From Lachnospiraceae bacterium (lineage in GTDB: Bacteria; Bacillota; Clostridia; Lachnospirales; Lachnospiraceae), in assembly GCA_015258065.1 (NCBI GenBank), contig JABZIZ010000002.1, positions 1-64,000 of the forward strand: a stretch of 64,000 bases of DNA, read 5' to 3'. This document shows positions 7,794 to 16,771 of this stretch, piece by piece; position 1 is the first letter of the stretch, and each line of letters begins with the position of its first letter. The notes under the pieces are model-generated. The model saw only the letters and a program-made list of their open reading frames with translations. It searched no databases and was not told the origin of the DNA. The position numbers were made by a program, and so were the translations under genes.

Positions 7794-8429
7794 ATGTCAA
7801 TCGAAGAAAAGAAGAAAAAGGGTGGGAAATTAAAGTGGATTATTATTGTGATTGTTTTGATTGCGATTATTGGTACGGTTGCCGGTGGAGGTAGCAAGGA
7901 ACCCAAAAAAGTCACATCTACGAATTCAGATAGTACTTCAGTAGATAATGCAGATGACTCAACGACATCTGAAAGTGTGAATACTGAACCTACGGATACT
8001 GATTTTGGAATTGGAGACACTGCTGATTTTGATGGTGTTCAGATAAAACTGTCATCGGCCATTTTGTCAAAGGGTGATGGAAAATTTGTAAGACCTGATA
8101 ATGGAAAATATTTTCTTGAGCTGATTTTTTACATCGACAACCAATCCTCATCTGATATTTCTGTGAGTTCAATGGTCTCCTTTGAAGCCTATTGTGATGA
8201 TTTCTCTTTAAATCAAGATCTTATTGGGTATCAGGCACCAGAGGTGGATGGGATCAGTCAGTTGGACGGTTCAGTCGCGGCTGGAAAGAAAATGAATGGT
8301 GTTATTTCTTATCAGGTTCCGCAGGATTTCTCAACGTTTGAAATTAGCTTTGCACCTAGTTTTTGGAGGAATAATAAGGTGACGTATTCTTTTAGCAGAG
8401 AGGATGTTGATGCGTCAGCAATTCAATAA
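7794..8429 (+). CDS. Membrane-anchored DUF4352 protein
   Basis: 211 residues. A basic N-terminus (EEKKKKGGKLK) precedes one transmembrane helix (IIIVIVLIAIIGTVAG, residues ~16-31). A Ser/Thr/Asp-rich linker (~35-70) follows, then an immunoglobulin-like extracytoplasmic DUF4352/telokin-like domain (~71-205) with 'GKYFLELIFYIDNQSSSDISVSS' as a typical strand pattern. The function of the family is unknown; members are often surface-anchored in Firmicutes. GGGGAGG precedes the ATG. It is a monocistronic gene in an accessory stretch with a slippage-prone promoter candidate. Confidence 0.75.
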   Translation: MSIEEKKKKGGKLKWIIIVIVLIAIIGTVAGGGSKEPKKVTSTNSDSTSVDNADDSTTSESVNTEPTDTDFGIGDTADFDGVQIKLSSAILSKGDGKFVRPDNGKYFLELIFYIDNQSSSDISVSSMVSFEAYCDDFSLNQDLIGYQAPEVDGISQLDGSVAAGKKMNGVISYQVPQDFSTFEISFAPSFWRNNKVTYSFSREDVDASAIQ

Positions 8430-8470
8430 TCGCATTATTTTACCATCAATCAAATTTTAGAAAAATTGTG

Positions 8471-8542
8471 ATCGAGTAGGAGGCGGTGATTAGCCGCCGT
8501 CCTCTCACACCACCGTGCATACCGTTCGGTACACGGCGGTTT
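8471..8542 (-). ncRNA. Group II intron domains V and VI
   Basis: Domain V is the ~34-nt hairpin CCGCCGTG..CACGGTGG with its central ACCGAACGGT part (8509-8542), the catalytic metal-binding element of the ribozyme. Domain VI (8471-8505) is the GGACGGCGG/CCGCCTCC hairpin, whose bulged A would be the branch point. The maturase stop codon lies at the edge of domain V. Confidence 0.75.
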
Positions 8543-9939
8543 CAACAGTTGACATGCATAGACTGATACGCTATGGCAAGATCATAAAAGCCCCAGTGTA
8601 TCAGTCTTTCTTTTGTTAACGCCCTCTTGACCACTCCAACATTCGACATGCGCCAGTAGGACTTACGGCTATAAGCTCCTTCGCAGGCTGCCCATTCAGG
8701 CAGGCCCAGCCCCAGAAGCTTCCGTTTGCGTGTCCTTGGCAGTTTCCACTGCTTCCAGATGCACATGCGAATTCTCCTGTACAGCCAGCCGTTGATGTCT
8801 TCGATGTTGCTTTTCATATCTGCAATGCCGTAGTAGTTCAACCATCCCCGCGCACTCTTTTCTATACGCTTCATGGTATTGACTATGCTGCCGCATCTGC
8901 TCCGGGAAGTGAGCCTGCGCAACTCGTCCTTGAACTTCTTCTTGGATTTCTGATGTACTCTAATGAATACGCCTTTCTTCCCCTTCCCAAAGCAGAAGCC
9001 AAGGTACTTAAAATTTCGAGTTGCAAACACGCTGACCGCTCTGCTTTTCCCCCGATTCACCTTTAGCTTCAAGGTTTCCTCAAGGTACTTCACACTGGAT
9101 TCCAGTAGCCTTAGCGATGCCCGCTCACTTTTCCCCAGCAGGACGATATCATCTGCATAGCGGATACACGGCACCCCTCGTTTACTGAACTCCTGATCAA
9201 ACTCGTTCAGATATATGTTCGCCAACAGCGGAGAGAGACTTCCGCCCTGCGGTGAACCTTCTTCTGTCGGAGTCACAACACCGTTTTCCATCACTCCACT
9301 CTTCAGATACCTTTTGATCAGCTGTATGACCCGCTCGTCCTTTACATTCTGCTGTAAGAGGTTGAGCAGTTTCACATGGCCTATCGTATCGAAATAATTG
9401 GACAGGTCGAGAACCACGGCTCTCGTGTATCCTTGCTCCACATACTCCTTTATCTTCCGAATGGCATCCTTTGCACTTCTTCCCAGTCGGTAGCCGAAGC
9501 TTCCGTCCGAAAACAGTGGCTCATAGATAGGCATGATCTGTTGAGCCATAGCCTGCTGGATAGTGCGGTCGATTACCGTCGGAATACCAAGCTTTCGTAT
9601 TCCGCCGTCTGGCTTCGGGATCTCTTTGCGTCTCACGGGAGAGGGAGTGTAATGTCCTCTCCTTATCTTCTCTATGAGTTCACTCTGATGCTCCTTTAAC
9701 CACGCACGCGCGTCCCGGGTGGTCATCCCATCGACTCCGGGCGCTCCCTTGTTTGCCTTCACTCTCTTATAGGCACGGTTAAGGTTATCCTTATCCAGTA
9801 TCTTCCCGAGAATATCCGGCTCTGCACTGTCCCTTTCCTTCCATATCCGGTTGAAAGAGCGGTGCGCTCTCACATACCCTTTGCGTTCCGCGCTATCTCT
9901 TTGCGAGCAGCCATTGTTTCCAATGTTTTCTGTACCCAT
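8542..9939 (-). CDS. ltrA: Group II intron reverse transcriptase/maturase
   Basis: About 465 residues. The start is the ATG at 9939, preceded by GGAGGAAAGGG; a longer frame exists upstream. Reverse-transcriptase blocks are complete: 'AYKRVKANKGAPGVDGMT' (RT0/1), 'GSPQGGSLSPLLANIYLNEFD', and the catalytic 'YADDIVLL'. The C-terminal group II maturase domain (X/thumb) contains 'RRIRMCIWKQWK' and 'SRKSYWRMS'. There is no HNH endonuclease, which fits class C introns that insert at terminators. The protein helps the intron RNA fold and splice, and copies it into new sites. No frameshift is seen, so it is likely active. Confidence 0.92.
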   Translation of the reverse strand: MGTENIGNNGCSQRDSAERKGYVRAHRSFNRIWKERDSAEPDILGKILDKDNLNRAYKRVKANKGAPGVDGMTTRDARAWLKEHQSELIEKIRRGHYTPSPVRRKEIPKPDGGIRKLGIPTVIDRTIQQAMAQQIMPIYEPLFSDGSFGYRLGRSAKDAIRKIKEYVEQGYTRAVVLDLSNYFDTIGHVKLLNLLQQNVKDERVIQLIKRYLKSGVMENGVVTPTEEGSPQGGSLSPLLANIYLNEFDQEFSKRGVPCIRYADDIVLLGKSERASLRLLESSVKYLEETLKLKVNRGKSRAVSVFATRNFKYLGFCFGKGKKGVFIRVHQKSKKKFKDELRRLTSRSRCGSIVNTMKRIEKSARGWLNYYGIADMKSNIEDINGWLYRRIRMCIWKQWKLPRTRKRKLLGLGLPEWAACEGAYSRKSYWRMSNVGVVKRALTKERLIHWGFYDLAIAYQSMHVNC

Positions 9940-10377
9940 TCGCCCTTTCCTCCTTTCCGGGTTGTACTTAGGACTCCTGTTGATTAGGCCCTTCACGGTT
10001 TTCCGCTACTATGACCTCTGCTGACTCCTGCGCGTTCAGCAACGCTTTCGGCGATGGTTACTCCTTTCGGAGCGTTCCGCGCAGGCCTCCCCGGGTATCA
10101 CACGTTTCTTTCTCTCCATCTATCTGCCACATTTATCCCGTATGATTCCGTGTAGTTATTGGGCTTCGGCTTGTATTGCAGTCTTACCCTCACACGAGAC
10201 CTTCTATGTGATTTCTGTTCGTCAGACCAGAGATTTGCCCGTGGTTAGTCTGTTCCCACATCCGGCTTCCTTCAGATTCCACCTCACGATGGACACCCTT
10301 GCCTTCGGCTATATCCTTCCCACCACCGGGCGGATTCCGGACTTTCACCGGTTAGAAACGTGCGCCGCCGGGCGCAC

Positions 10378-10430
10378 AAAAGAGCAGGCATCCTACCGAA
10401 CATACCGTTCCGTAAGACCCTGCTCTTCTT
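10378..10430 (-). terminator. guaA-side terminator hairpin, 5' exon of the intron
   Basis: On the minus strand AAGAGCAGG pairs perfectly with CCTGCTCTT across a further imperfectly paired ~30-nt interior (10380-10427), followed by TTTT and then the intron. It lies about 140 nt after the guaA stop and presumably ended that transcript before the intron invaded its T-tract. Confidence 0.7.
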
Positions 10431-10566
10431 ATTTTCTGCCCATGACCCGCAAACCGCGGGCATCACAGAAATAAAGTCAGAATATAGGCTGTTATCAATT
10501 TGTTATCAAATCACTATTTGAAGGCTCAGAAATGGCGGATTTAAGCCATTCTTCACTGTACTTTCA

Positions 10567-12120
10567 TTATTCCATCTCAATCGTTCCCGGCGGTTTACTG
10601 GTCAGGTCATAGAGGACGCGGTTGACGCCTTTGACTTCGTTGATGATCCGGTTCATGCAGGTCTGCAAGACCGAGAAGGGAATTTCCGAGCAGTCTGCCG
10701 TCATAAAGTCGGTGGTGTTGACTGCTCGCAGCACGACGGCATAATCGTAGGTGCGGAAGTCTCCCATCACGCCCACGCTGCGCATGTTGGTCAGGGCGGC
10801 GAAGTATTGGCCGATTCCGGGCGTTTCCCTGGTCATGGCAAGGCCTGCCTTTGCAACCTCTTCCCGGAAAATGGCATCCGCCTCCTGCACGATTTGAACT
10901 TTCTTTGCGGTAACTTCGCCAACAATACGGATCCCGAGTCCGGGTCCCGGGAAGGGCTGGCGATAGACCAGTTTCTCCGGGATGCCAAGAGCAAGCCCGG
11001 CGGCACGCACCTCATCTTTAAAGAGAGAACGCAGCGGCTCAATGATTTCCTTAAACTGCACATGGTCCGGCAGTCCGCCCACATTGTGGTGGGACTTGAT
11101 GACAGCGCCGTTGCCAATCCCGGATTCTACGACGTCGGGGTAGATTGTTCCCTGCACAAGGTAATCCACCGCGCCGATCTTTTTTGCCTCTTCTTCAAAA
11201 ACACGGATGAATTCCTCGCCGATGAGCTTCCGCTTCTTTTCCGGTTCCGTCACGCCCGCCAGCTTTTCATAGAAACGCTCCTGGGCATTAACTCTGACAA
11301 AGTTCAGTTCGTAAGGGCCTCTCGGGCCGAAGACCGCCTCTACCTCATCTCCCTCGTTTTTGCGTAGAAGACCATGGTCCACAAACACACAGGTCAGTTG
11401 TTTTCCGATTGCCTTTGCCATCAGCACGGCTGCCACCGAGGAATCCACTCCACCCGACAGGGCACAAAGTGCTCTCCCGCTTCCCACCTTTTTTCGGATT
11501 TCTTCGATCGAAGTGGCGACAAAATCGTCCATCCTCCAATCTCCCTTACAGGAACAGATATCCATGACAAAATGCTGCAGCATCTGCTTCCCGTAAACGG
11601 TATGCAGCACCTCCGGATGGAACTGCACGGCGTAAAGTCCTGCCTGTGCATTCTCCATTGCGGCAACGGGGCAGTGATTCGTATGCCCTGTGATTTGAAA
11701 TCCGTCCGGTACCTTCGCAATATAATCCGTATGGCTCATCCATACCGTGCTTTTTTCCGGGATTTCCTGAAACAGCACAGATCCGCCTAACTGCACTTCG
11801 GTTTTTCCATACTCACTCACCGGAGCTGTCTTTACTTCGCCGCCGAGCAGCTGTGCCATCAGCTGGGAGCCGTAGCAGATCCCCAGCACCGGTATGCCGA
11901 GGTGAAAAATTTCTTGATCACAGAGTACGGCTTCCTCTCCGTAAACGGAGTTTGGCCCTCCCGTCAGAATGATGCCCTTGGGCTCCTTCTTTTGCAGCTC
12001 TTCCACCGGCATGGTGTGGGGATGGATTTCACAATACACATGGCATTCCCGTACCCGCCTTGCGATCAGCTGTTTATACTGTCCTCCGAAGTCCAAAACG
12101 ATGATGTTCTCTCTTTTCAT
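10567..12120 (-). CDS. guaA: GMP synthase (glutamine-hydrolysing)
   Basis: 517 residues, normal length. It converts XMP to GMP using glutamine and ATP in the cytoplasm. The N-terminal class I glutamine amidotransferase has its nucleophile Cys82 in 'LGICYGSQL' and the His/Glu pair in 'AVQFHPEVLHT' (~167). The ATP pyrophosphatase P-loop is 'LSGGVDSSVAAV' (~222). The C-terminal dimerisation domain ends in PPGTIEME. The last residues differ from the usual GTIEWE; the 3' end of guaA is a known integration site for mobile elements, and the region downstream is accessory. GAAAGG precedes the ATG. Confidence 0.97.
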   Translation of the reverse strand: MKRENIIVLDFGGQYKQLIARRVRECHVYCEIHPHTMPVEELQKKEPKGIILTGGPNSVYGEEAVLCDQEIFHLGIPVLGICYGSQLMAQLLGGEVKTAPVSEYGKTEVQLGGSVLFQEIPEKSTVWMSHTDYIAKVPDGFQITGHTNHCPVAAMENAQAGLYAVQFHPEVLHTVYGKQMLQHFVMDICSCKGDWRMDDFVATSIEEIRKKVGSGRALCALSGGVDSSVAAVLMAKAIGKQLTCVFVDHGLLRKNEGDEVEAVFGPRGPYELNFVRVNAQERFYEKLAGVTEPEKKRKLIGEEFIRVFEEEAKKIGAVDYLVQGTIYPDVVESGIGNGAVIKSHHNVGGLPDHVQFKEIIEPLRSLFKDEVRAAGLALGIPEKLVYRQPFPGPGLGIRIVGEVTAKKVQIVQEADAIFREEVAKAGLAMTRETPGIGQYFAALTNMRSVGVMGDFRTYDYAVVLRAVNTTDFMTADCSEIPFSVLQTCMNRIINEVKGVNRVLYDLTSKPPGTIEME

Positions 12121-12214
12121 ATAAATCCTTTCATCTCTGATGGATCAAACGATGTGGATGTCTAAGATCCAAAACTCTCCCGATAGAATGGAAACCTTTA
12201 ACGCTTGTATTTTA

Positions 12215-13567
12215 TCACAAAATCCTGCGCACACTCGAGATCGCACGATAAGTGGCGTTGCTGATTTTAATTCCCGTCCTTGCGCTGGAAGCATGCACGA
12301 TACAGCCGTTTCCGATGTAGATACCGACGTGCCCCGGGTAACAAACCAGGTCTCCCGGCTGCGCCGTATCCAGCGAGACTTCCTGGCCGATCATGGCAAG
12401 CGACCAGGAGGTTCTGGGGACGCGAATGCCGAATTCCTTATAGACAGCCCAGACAAAACCGGAGCAGTCCGCCCCGTTGGTCAGGGAAGTGCCGCCCGCT
12501 ACATAGGGGCAGCCGACAAACTGCGTGGCAAAGTTGGCGATGTTCGTTCCACTTGCACTGCCCGCAGGCGCATAGGTCTTTTCCACTTTCTGAGGGCGAT
12601 CTTCTTCGCCTCCCCCATTGCCTTCCTCGTCTGCATTCCCTTCCTGCCTCTTTTTCTCTTCTGCTTCCTGTTGCGCTCTGGCTTTTGCCTCCGCTTCTGC
12701 CTTCTTCTTCGCTTCCTCCGCCAGGCGCTGCGCTTCCTCTCGTTCTTTTGCCTGCGCAATTTTATCCGTGAGCGCATCCACCTGTTGTGCCTGTTCTTCC
12801 ACTTTTGCGGCATAGGCCTCCGCATCCGCCTGCGCCCTGGCGATTCTGGCGTCTGCATCCGCATAACGGGAACGGTACTGTGCCAGCATTTGATTCATGT
12901 GGGTCTGTTCTTCCTGATGCTCATAGAGCGTCGTTTCCAGTTCCGACTTTTCATCTTCCAGCTGCGCCTGATAGGCGGCGGCTGTTTTTCTGGTCTTCTC
13001 ATAGGCATCCAGCTGTTTTTTGTCATAAGCGTAAAGCTTTTGGATATAGGCCGCCTTGTTCACCATATCCGAAAAATTCTGCGCTTCCAACAGGATCTGT
13101 ACATACCGCATATCTCCCTGCTCGAAGAGAAAACGGATGCGTTCCTTCATCTCGGCGTATAATTGACCTTCCTTTCGCGTTTCTTCGTCCACTTTCACCT
13201 GGATTTCGTCGATCTGCGACTGTTTCTTGTCGATTTCCTTCTGGATCAGACCAACGTTGGCGACCACTTCCGAGAGTTCGCGGTCTGTTTCCCCGATCGC
13301 CTCATTCAGCTCTCCCTGCTCCTGTCTTGCATCTTCCTGCGACTGATTGGCATTCGTGATGCCGGCGCGGTTCTGTTCCATCTGATTCTGTAACTTTCTC
13401 TGACGGTTTTCCAGCTCCCTGGAAGACGTTGCCAGCGAGAAAAACGACGTTGTCTTTAACATCCCCGCAATCAAAAACAGACAGAGGAAGACAGAAAGAT
13501 ACCTCCCTGCTGCCTTTCCTGCAAACGACACCCGACTCCATTCTGTTGCGCCCTGTTTTCTCTTCAT
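12215..13567 (-). CDS. Secreted NlpC/P60 peptidoglycan hydrolase with CwlO-like coiled coil
   Basis: About 450 residues from the ATG at 13567, chosen over a longer upstream frame because it directly gives a basic signal peptide and has AAAGAGAG upstream. A signal segment (GRYLSVFLCLFLIAGML) is followed by a long coiled coil (~40-290) rich in Gln/Glu/Lys, then a charged linker and a C-terminal NlpC/P60 domain. The catalytic Cys is in 'NGADCSGFVWAVY' and the His in 'GHVGIYIG'. It resembles CwlO/SagA-type endopeptidases that cleave D-Glu-diaminopimelate links, where the coiled coil mediates control, often by FtsEX. Monocistronic. Confidence 0.88.
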   Translation of the reverse strand: MKRKQGATEWSRVSFAGKAAGRYLSVFLCLFLIAGMLKTTSFFSLATSSRELENRQRKLQNQMEQNRAGITNANQSQEDARQEQGELNEAIGETDRELSEVVANVGLIQKEIDKKQSQIDEIQVKVDEETRKEGQLYAEMKERIRFLFEQGDMRYVQILLEAQNFSDMVNKAAYIQKLYAYDKKQLDAYEKTRKTAAAYQAQLEDEKSELETTLYEHQEEQTHMNQMLAQYRSRYADADARIARAQADAEAYAAKVEEQAQQVDALTDKIAQAKEREEAQRLAEEAKKKAEAEAKARAQQEAEEKKRQEGNADEEGNGGGEEDRPQKVEKTYAPAGSASGTNIANFATQFVGCPYVAGGTSLTNGADCSGFVWAVYKEFGIRVPRTSWSLAMIGQEVSLDTAQPGDLVCYPGHVGIYIGNGCIVHASSARTGIKISNATYRAISSVRRIL

Positions 13568-13724
13568 GATTCTCTCTTTATCATGGAAAAATCTTGACGA
13601 TTGCTCTTCCATTCCGACTGCCTCCCACACTGCTATCCGCCTCCCGGAACACGGAACAGATGCCAATCCCTTTTCCTATCATAACACAGCAGGTATCTGC
13701 ACTTCCCTGTGTTTTATGGAACGA

Positions 13725-13758
13725 CAAAACCCCGGAAGACAAGCATCCCCCGGGATTT
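13725..13758 (-). terminator. Intrinsic terminator after asnS
   Basis: The inverted repeat AAACCCCGG/CCGGGATTT (13727-13758, one mismatch) is followed by TTTTG on the minus strand, just past the asnS stop codon. Confidence 0.6.
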
Positions 13759-13771
13759 CCTACTGTTCGTC

Positions 13772-15172
13772 TTATTCGCAGTTGCCGACCGTTCGCGGGT
13801 ACAGCTCCACATCGCGGATGTTGCTCATACCGGTCAGGTACATGACACAGCGCTCGAATCCCAGTCCGAATCCCGCATGTCTGACCGATCCGTACTTCCG
13901 CAGGTCCAGATAAAAGCGGTAATCTTCTTTGTTCATGTGCATCTCATCCATGCGTCTGGTCAGCTTTTCTAAATCATCTTCCCTCTGAGAACCTCCGATG
14001 ATCTCACCGATTCCGGGAACCAGGCAATCTGCCGCCGCCACGGTCTTTCCATCCGGATTCTGTTTCATATAGAAGGATTTGATTTCCTTCGGATAATTCA
14101 TGACAAACACCGGTCTCTTAAAGATTTCTTCGGTTAAAAAACGCTCGTGTTCCGTCTGTAAATCACAGCCCCAGGACACCTTGTATTCAAACTGGTCGTT
14201 GTGTTTTTCCAGCTCCTTCACCGCATCCGTGTAATCGATCCGCCCGAAATCGGAATCTGCCACATGATGCAGACGCTCCAGCAGGCCCTGATCGATGTAC
14301 TGATTGCAGAATGCCAGCTCTTCCGGTGCATTTTCCAGTACATAGCGAATGATGTATTTGAGCATGGCTTCTGCACAATCACAGTAGTCCTTCAGATCGG
14401 CAAAGGCCATCTCCGGCTCGACCATCCAGAATTCGGCGGCATGCCTGGCTGTATTCGAATTTTCCGCCCGAAATGCCGGACCGAAGGTATAGGTATTGCG
14501 GAAGGCCATTGTAAACGCCTCCTCGTCGATCTGTCCGCTGACGGTCAAAAAGGTTCTTTTGTTAAAAAAATCCTTGGTGTAATCAACGCTTCCGTCCGGG
14601 TTCTTCGCCACATCCTTCAGATCCAGCGTGGTGACCTCAAACATTTCGCCGGCCCCTTCCGCATCGGAAGAGGTGATGAGCGGCGTATGCACATAGACAA
14701 ATCCATTCTCCTGAAAGAATTGATGGATCGCATAGGCAATCAGAGACCGGATGCGGAACACGGCGGAAAACGTATTCGAGCGCGGACGCAGATGAGGAAT
14801 GGTGCGCAGATATTCCATGGTATGCCTTTTTTTCTGCAGAGGGTAATCCGGAGTAGACAACCCCTCAACGGTGATCTCCCTCGCCTGCATTTCAAAAGGC
14901 TGCCTTGCATTCGGTGTCTCTACGATCACTCCTCTTGCAATGATGGCGCTTCCGACATTTAATTTGGAAATTTCTGCGAAATTATTCAGATGCTCCATGT
15001 CATAGACAATCTGCAGGGTTTGGAAACAACTTCCGTCATGCAGGACAATAAAGCCAAGGTTCTTCGAATCCCGGATGGAGCGGATCCACCCGCCGACCGT
15101 CACCTCTTTTTCCGCAAAAGAGGCACTGTCCTGATATAGCTTTTTTACCTCTGTGAATTTGTATCCTTCCAT
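13772..15172 (-). CDS. asnS: Asparagine--tRNA ligase
   Basis: 466 residues. The N-terminal OB-fold anticodon-binding domain (~15-110, 'VTVGGWIRSIRDSKNLGFIVLHDG') is followed by a class II synthetase catalytic domain. Motif 2 is 'TYTFGPAFRAENSNTARHAAEFWMVEPE' and motif 3 'GFGLGFERCVMYLTGM'. The asparagine-type signature rather than aspartate is inferred from overall similarity and the terminal 'RDVELYPRTVGNCE'. It charges tRNA-Asn in the cytoplasm. It lies downstream of a trigger-factor-like gene, with a tandem repeat between them, and ends at a terminator. Confidence 0.95.
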   Translation of the reverse strand: MEGYKFTEVKKLYQDSASFAEKEVTVGGWIRSIRDSKNLGFIVLHDGSCFQTLQIVYDMEHLNNFAEISKLNVGSAIIARGVIVETPNARQPFEMQAREITVEGLSTPDYPLQKKRHTMEYLRTIPHLRPRSNTFSAVFRIRSLIAYAIHQFFQENGFVYVHTPLITSSDAEGAGEMFEVTTLDLKDVAKNPDGSVDYTKDFFNKRTFLTVSGQIDEEAFTMAFRNTYTFGPAFRAENSNTARHAAEFWMVEPEMAFADLKDYCDCAEAMLKYIIRYVLENAPEELAFCNQYIDQGLLERLHHVADSDFGRIDYTDAVKELEKHNDQFEYKVSWGCDLQTEHERFLTEEIFKRPVFVMNYPKEIKSFYMKQNPDGKTVAAADCLVPGIGEIIGGSQREDDLEKLTRRMDEMHMNKEDYRFYLDLRKYGSVRHAGFGLGFERCVMYLTGMSNIRDVELYPRTVGNCE

Positions 15173-15198
15173 ATCGTTTCCCTACCTTCCTCTGCTCC

Positions 15199-15335
15199 TT
15201 GCCTGCCGGATTTTTCTGTTCGTCCTATTGCTTCCTTGCCGGATTGAGACCGCCCATCCTATTGTTCCTTGCCGGATGGTGGCTGTTCGTCCTGCTGCGC
15301 CTTACCGGATTATTTCTGTTCGTCTGTGCTGCTCT
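15199..15335. repeat. 33-nt tandem repeat between asnS and the trigger-factor-like gene
   Basis: Four degenerate copies with the core (G/A)CCGGAT..CTGTTCGTCCT start at 15205, 15238, 15271 and 15304, a strict 33-nt period. The last copy contains the stop codon and final codons of the trigger-factor-like gene, so the array looks like a duplicated gene 3' end. Confidence 0.75.
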
Positions 15336-16620
15336 TGGCGGAATCTGCTGCTGCCGCATCCTCTGCGGAGTCCACTCCTGCTTCCTCTGCCGGAACTTTG
15401 GTGATTTTCGCTTCCTTCACCAGATAATCCAGAACCGCCTCTCGCATCAGTTTCTCCCGGATCTCCTCTTCGAGATTGAGTCCCTTTGCTTTCTGGTAGT
15501 CCTCTGCCGTTTTCATCCCGTAAGAGGAGAGTGCCTTCTTTACCTCTTCCTTCACTTTCTTATCTTCAACTTTTATGCCTTCCTTATCTGCAATCGCCTG
15601 GAACATCACACCGGCATCCGCCTCTTCGACCGCTTTTTCCTTCAAAAAATCTTCGGTGCTGCCCTTGAAGTTCTCCGCCTGCATGGCCTGGGAGAGGTAT
15701 TGTTCTTCCGTCATGGAACTCCCGTAATACATCTGCATGATCTGCAGGTTCTGGGTTACGTTATCATGCAGAAGCGCCACATAACGGGATATCATATCCT
15801 TCGGCAACTCTTTGAAGGTACAACTCTTCCGTAACTGATCCTGCAGGTCATTTTTCAGTGCGCTGAGATTGCTCTTCTCCTGCTGCGTGCGGATGTCTTT
15901 TTCCACATAATCGTGCAGCTGCTTCTTGCTCTCGACCTTATCAATCCCAAGCGTCTTGATATACGCATCCGTCAGCTCCGGATAATTGGAAATGCTGTTA
16001 ATCGTGACGGCAAAAACCGTCTTTTTCCCTGCCAGTTCGCTGTTGCTGTAATCCTTCGGAAAAGTGATATTGATATTAAAACTCTCCCCTACCTTATGTC
16101 CGATCAGCTGGTCTTCAAATCCCGGTACAAAAGTTCCGGAACCGATCTTCAGATCCACGTTGGATGCGGTGCCGCCCTCAAAGGCTTTTCCCGTGTCCTC
16201 TCGTTTGCCGGTATAATTGATGTTTACCGTGTCTCCGCTCTGAACCGTGTCCCTGTCTTTTACCTGCTTGAGACCCTGCTGTTGTTTATAGACTTCCATG
16301 CGGGCCTGAATTTCCTCTTCGCTGACCACGACTTCCTTCTCGGAAACCTCGATCCCCTTGTATTTGCCCAGCGTGACGTAATCTTCCGCCTTGATCCCGG
16401 AGAGATAGGCATCTTTTTGAGTATGATCCTCCACCTTCTGTGCGTTTGCCGCCAACGAAGCTGCCGCCGAAGCGTTAGAAGCCGCCCCCGAGGCATCCGC
16501 TGCGCTGACCGAAGCGGCGGTGGACGCTGCTTTCTGATTTTTCGTATCGTTCTGCGCACAACCGACGAGCGACGTTGTCGTTAACAGCGCAGCAAGCAAA
16601 ACTGCTATATTTTTTTTCAT
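15310..16620 (-). CDS. Trigger factor-like FKBP-type peptidyl-prolyl isomerase, lipoprotein
   Basis: 436 residues. A lipoprotein signal peptide ends in the lipobox LVGC (Cys ~21), and an Ala/Ser-rich linker follows. An FKBP domain (~135-235) is seen in 'SGDTVNINYTGKREDTGKAFEGG' and 'FVPGFEDQLIGHKVGES'. A helical trigger-factor C-terminal domain (~240-410) then follows. It would act outside the membrane as a folding catalyst/chaperone for secreted proteins, unlike cytoplasmic ribosome-bound trigger factor, whose N-terminal ribosome-binding domain is absent here. The C-terminal tail is low-complexity Ala/Ser/Asp. It is divergent from a plus-strand hypothetical gene. Confidence 0.85.
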   Translation of the reverse strand: MKKNIAVLLAALLTTTSLVGCAQNDTKNQKAASTAASVSAADASGAASNASAAASLAANAQKVEDHTQKDAYLSGIKAEDYVTLGKYKGIEVSEKEVVVSEEEIQARMEVYKQQQGLKQVKDRDTVQSGDTVNINYTGKREDTGKAFEGGTASNVDLKIGSGTFVPGFEDQLIGHKVGESFNINITFPKDYSNSELAGKKTVFAVTINSISNYPELTDAYIKTLGIDKVESKKQLHDYVEKDIRTQQEKSNLSALKNDLQDQLRKSCTFKELPKDMISRYVALLHDNVTQNLQIMQMYYGSSMTEEQYLSQAMQAENFKGSTEDFLKEKAVEEADAGVMFQAIADKEGIKVEDKKVKEEVKKALSSYGMKTAEDYQKAKGLNLEEEIREKLMREAVLDYLVKEAKITKVPAEEAGVDSAEDAAAADSAKSSTDEQK

Positions 16621-16684
16621 CGTTTACTCCTCTTTTCCGAATTCTGATCGAATCCAATAAAGATCAGTTTATCAAAAAATGCTT

Positions 16685-16713
16685 TTGACTGCAATGGAAT
16701 CGGATGTTAGAAT
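16685..16713 (+). promoter_or_regulatory. Promoter of the 16772 gene
   Basis: TTGACT (16685-16690) and TAGAAT (16708-16713) are separated by exactly 17 nt. A short inverted repeat ATTGC..GCAAT (16714-16730) lies at the expected transcription start and could be an operator. Confidence 0.6.
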
Positions 16714-16771
16714 ATTGCATGGTTCGCAATTTTCACATACTTGAATAGAAATCACCAGAGAGGGAAAAAAG

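Larger units (their letters stand above)
8471..10377 (-). mobile_element. Complete group II intron (class C-like) inserted in a terminator
   Basis: On the minus strand the element begins with GTGCGCCCGGC at 10377, a canonical group II 5' end, followed by 'GGTGAAAGTCCGG' of domain I. It carries an intact reverse transcriptase in domain IV. Domain V (8509-8542) follows the gene, and domain VI ends in CCTACTCGAT at 8471. The 5' exon ends in a long hairpin with TTTT, and the intron starts in that T-tract, the target choice of class C introns. Exact ends are inferred from motifs. It should be capable of splicing and retrohoming if the ribozyme core is intact. Confidence 0.85.

Noticed and set aside
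10142..10474. 110-codon plus-strand frame in the intron 5' region
   Set aside because: It lies opposite intron domain I, which is structured RNA, and is a frequent false gene in group II introns.
10480..10566. TTTGATAACAAATTGATAACA next to the guaA 3' end as an integration junction
   Set aside because: guaA is a known attachment site, but no second copy of the guaA end and no integrase is found to the left. It remains only suggestive.
12140..13162. Long plus-strand frame opposite the NlpC/P60 gene (340 codons)
   Set aside because: It is the antisense of a clear coding region, with Phe/Leu/Arg-rich composition and no ribosome site.
13670..13720. Inverted repeat AACACAG..CTGTGTT upstream of the NlpC/P60 gene as an operator
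   Set aside because: The arms are only 7 bp with a 17-nt gap, and promoter placement is unclear.
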